This document shows, in pieces, positions 62,449 through 64,000 of a DNA stretch of 64,000 nt. The position numbers and the translations under genes are program-made. The notes under the pieces are model-generated. The model had not been told where the DNA came from, searched no databases, and was given only the letters and a program-made list of their open reading frames with translations. Position 1 is the stretch's first letter, and every line of letters starts with the position of its first letter. The DNA is from Callorhinus ursinus (Eukaryota; Chordata; Mammalia; Carnivora; Otariidae), in the NCBI RefSeq assembly GCF_003265705.1, contig NW_020313285.1, positions 13,525,280-13,589,279 on the forward strand, given 5' to 3'.

Positions 62449-62829
62449 AAAATAAGCCAAGGTACTGGCTCTTCTTAGTCACGGAGCGATGGAGTAATGA
62501 TTCCCTTCCCTGGAGAATAGGAAAGCAGCCCTCTCCACGTTCCAATCGTCCAAGTTTTCTGCATTATTGAAGCATCAGCATCATACACTCTCTGACTGGA
62601 TCGAGTTCTTTGTTTGCTTAGCATTAGTGCTACATTTCATATCGGTTGGTAAGGAATATGGTGGTGTGCTATACATCTGTGATCCTCTGGGGGATTCCTG
62701 TACAGTTCATCATATTTAAATAAACTCTGCCCCAAACTGCCGACAGCACTATTTAGGGATAGGATCTTATCTGTCACTCATTCAAATAGTGTTGCAGGAT
62801 TTGGTATTTGGGGGCACATAAGACCAACA

Positions 62830-63560
62830 AGCCCCCTTTTCTCATGGAACTCATGCTCTAGTTTGGGGAGGGAGAACATACACCAGCCAACCCATGAAGG
62901 AAAGTGACAATGACAGGTGTTATGATGAAACAGGGTGAGGAAAAGTAGGGTGGTGGGTGGTGAGGGTGGGGCATTGCTAATTAGGTTGAGGAGTCAGGGA
63001 AGGCTTGTCTGAAATGGTGACCGATGAGACGAGGAATTGGTATGGCGAGTGGGATCCAGCCACAAAGGGGGCTTTGCACCCATGGGGGATTGCATCACAA
63101 CAGAACAAAGTGAAAATGAAGAAGCCCACAGAGGACACGCATGAATATTTAGAGAAGGAAAGGGTGGATGGGCAGATCTCGCAGACCAGATCTCGTGGGG
63201 CTCCGTATACGATGGAGGAAAATTTGGATTTCATTCCCATCAGAGCATTTGGGAAAAGATGAAGGCAAACTGAAAAGGAAAAAAAATACAAAAAACTATA
63301 CTGATTTGGAATCTATTTGAAGGAAAGATAACGAGACTTGTTAATTCAGGGTTAGGCAGTGAAGTAATAGAATCAATGATGAGTCTCAGGTTTTTGGTTG
63401 AAACAGGTAAACTGTGAGCCATTGACAGAGGTGAAGAAAACTGAGATTTAAAGAATGAAAATTAAATTTCTTTTGGACCTGTGAAGTTTGATATGTTCAT
63501 TAGGCATCCAGGTAAAGAAGTGGAATTGGTAGTTGGATATAGGAATGTGCTCGGAGCCCA
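62830..63560. repeat. Probable ancient interspersed repeat (family not assigned)
   Basis: CTCATGGAACTCATGCTCTA, GTCAGGGAAGGCTTGTCTGA, GATTTCATTCCCATCAGAGC and AAGTTTGATATGTTCATTAG follow the order of a common diverged mammalian repeat. Short open frames here (for example 63005-63262) are not taken as genes. Confidence 0.5.
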
Positions 63561-64000
63561 AAGCCTACAGAGGGCAGGATATAATGAACCAAGCAAAAGA
63601 TCTATGTGTGTAATGCTTGTTTTTCAAGTTAATACTATAGTTTATCATTTAGGCAGTATAGTTTGTCTCAATGTAAAACACCTGTGTTTTGACATTCTGA
63701 GGGCATAGCCTATACTTTCTAGTATATGTATTTTAGTGAATATATCTTCTGTAAGTTACATCTCTTTTCTCTCTTCTGTTTTCTTAAAAGCGAGGACATT
63801 CGCTGGCAGCTAGAAAGTATCCTTAGGATTCTGGATATTTTCATTAAAGTGTATTAAAACCTTGACAAAATGGATTACACTCGATTCCCGTTATGAAAAG
63901 AGAGACATTTTACGGGACCCGGATAGCTGATAAATATTTACTAAATATTGTTCATTAAAAGCCATACAATTCTTTCACCAGCAATATTTAGACAGTTGTG

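Larger units (their letters stand above)
58788..64000 (+). other. SLC27A6: SLC27A6 intron 4, 5' part
   Basis: Starts with a gtaaga donor and has no recognisable acceptor plus exon before the window ends. It contains one Can-SINE (62.25 kb), a local imperfect duplication (61.2 and 61.87 kb) and a probable ancient repeat at 62.83-63.56 kb. The rest is AT-rich with no named content. Confidence 0.75.

Overview
This is mammalian nuclear DNA from a carnivore. The main sign is the roughly two dozen copies of the tRNA-Lys-derived Can-SINE family in both orientations, most with an (A/T)AAAT-rich tail and direct target-site duplications. The SINE sequence is not the dog type; it looks like that of non-dog caniforms (seals, mustelids, bears). 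That species guess is inference from remembered consensus sequences.

The window holds one recognisable protein-coding gene, SLC27A6 (FATP6/ACSVL2, a fatty-acid transport protein and very-long-chain acyl-CoA synthetase), on the + strand. Its CpG-island promoter and 5'UTR lie at about 30.1-31.17 kb. Coding exons 1-4 are at 31173-31653, 42516-42719, 57202-57360 and 58663-58787. The exons join in frame (intron phases 1, 1, 1, 0) to give the first 323 residues, about half of a protein of roughly 619 residues. They include the N-terminal membrane segment and the AMP-binding P-loop TSGTTG. The later exons should lie beyond base 64000.

Region by region: 1-30 kb is intergenic 5' flank, with SINEs, L1 pieces, a MIR, a MER5A and microsatellites. 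One short minus-strand stretch at 4781-4866 has good splice signals on both sides and may be an undescribed exon. The CpG island at 30.1-31.2 kb is preceded by a (GT)23 tract. Intron 1 (10.9 kb) carries SINEs, MIR and L2 pieces and an imperfect internal duplication. Intron 2 (14.5 kb) is dominated by a long, dead, antisense L1 (about 49.9-55.5 kb) with a GC-rich patch at its 5' side that includes a CTCF-like motif. Intron 3 is short. The part of intron 4 in view has a second imperfect duplication (61.2/61.9 kb).

I found no new multi-gene system, CRISPR array, rRNA or true tRNA gene. The more interesting signals are the weak-context SLC27A6 start followed 11 bases later by a strong-context ATG in another frame, the possible minus-strand exon, the two local duplications, the antisense L1 with a possible promoter or insulator patch in intron 2, and the nested retrotransposon insertions.
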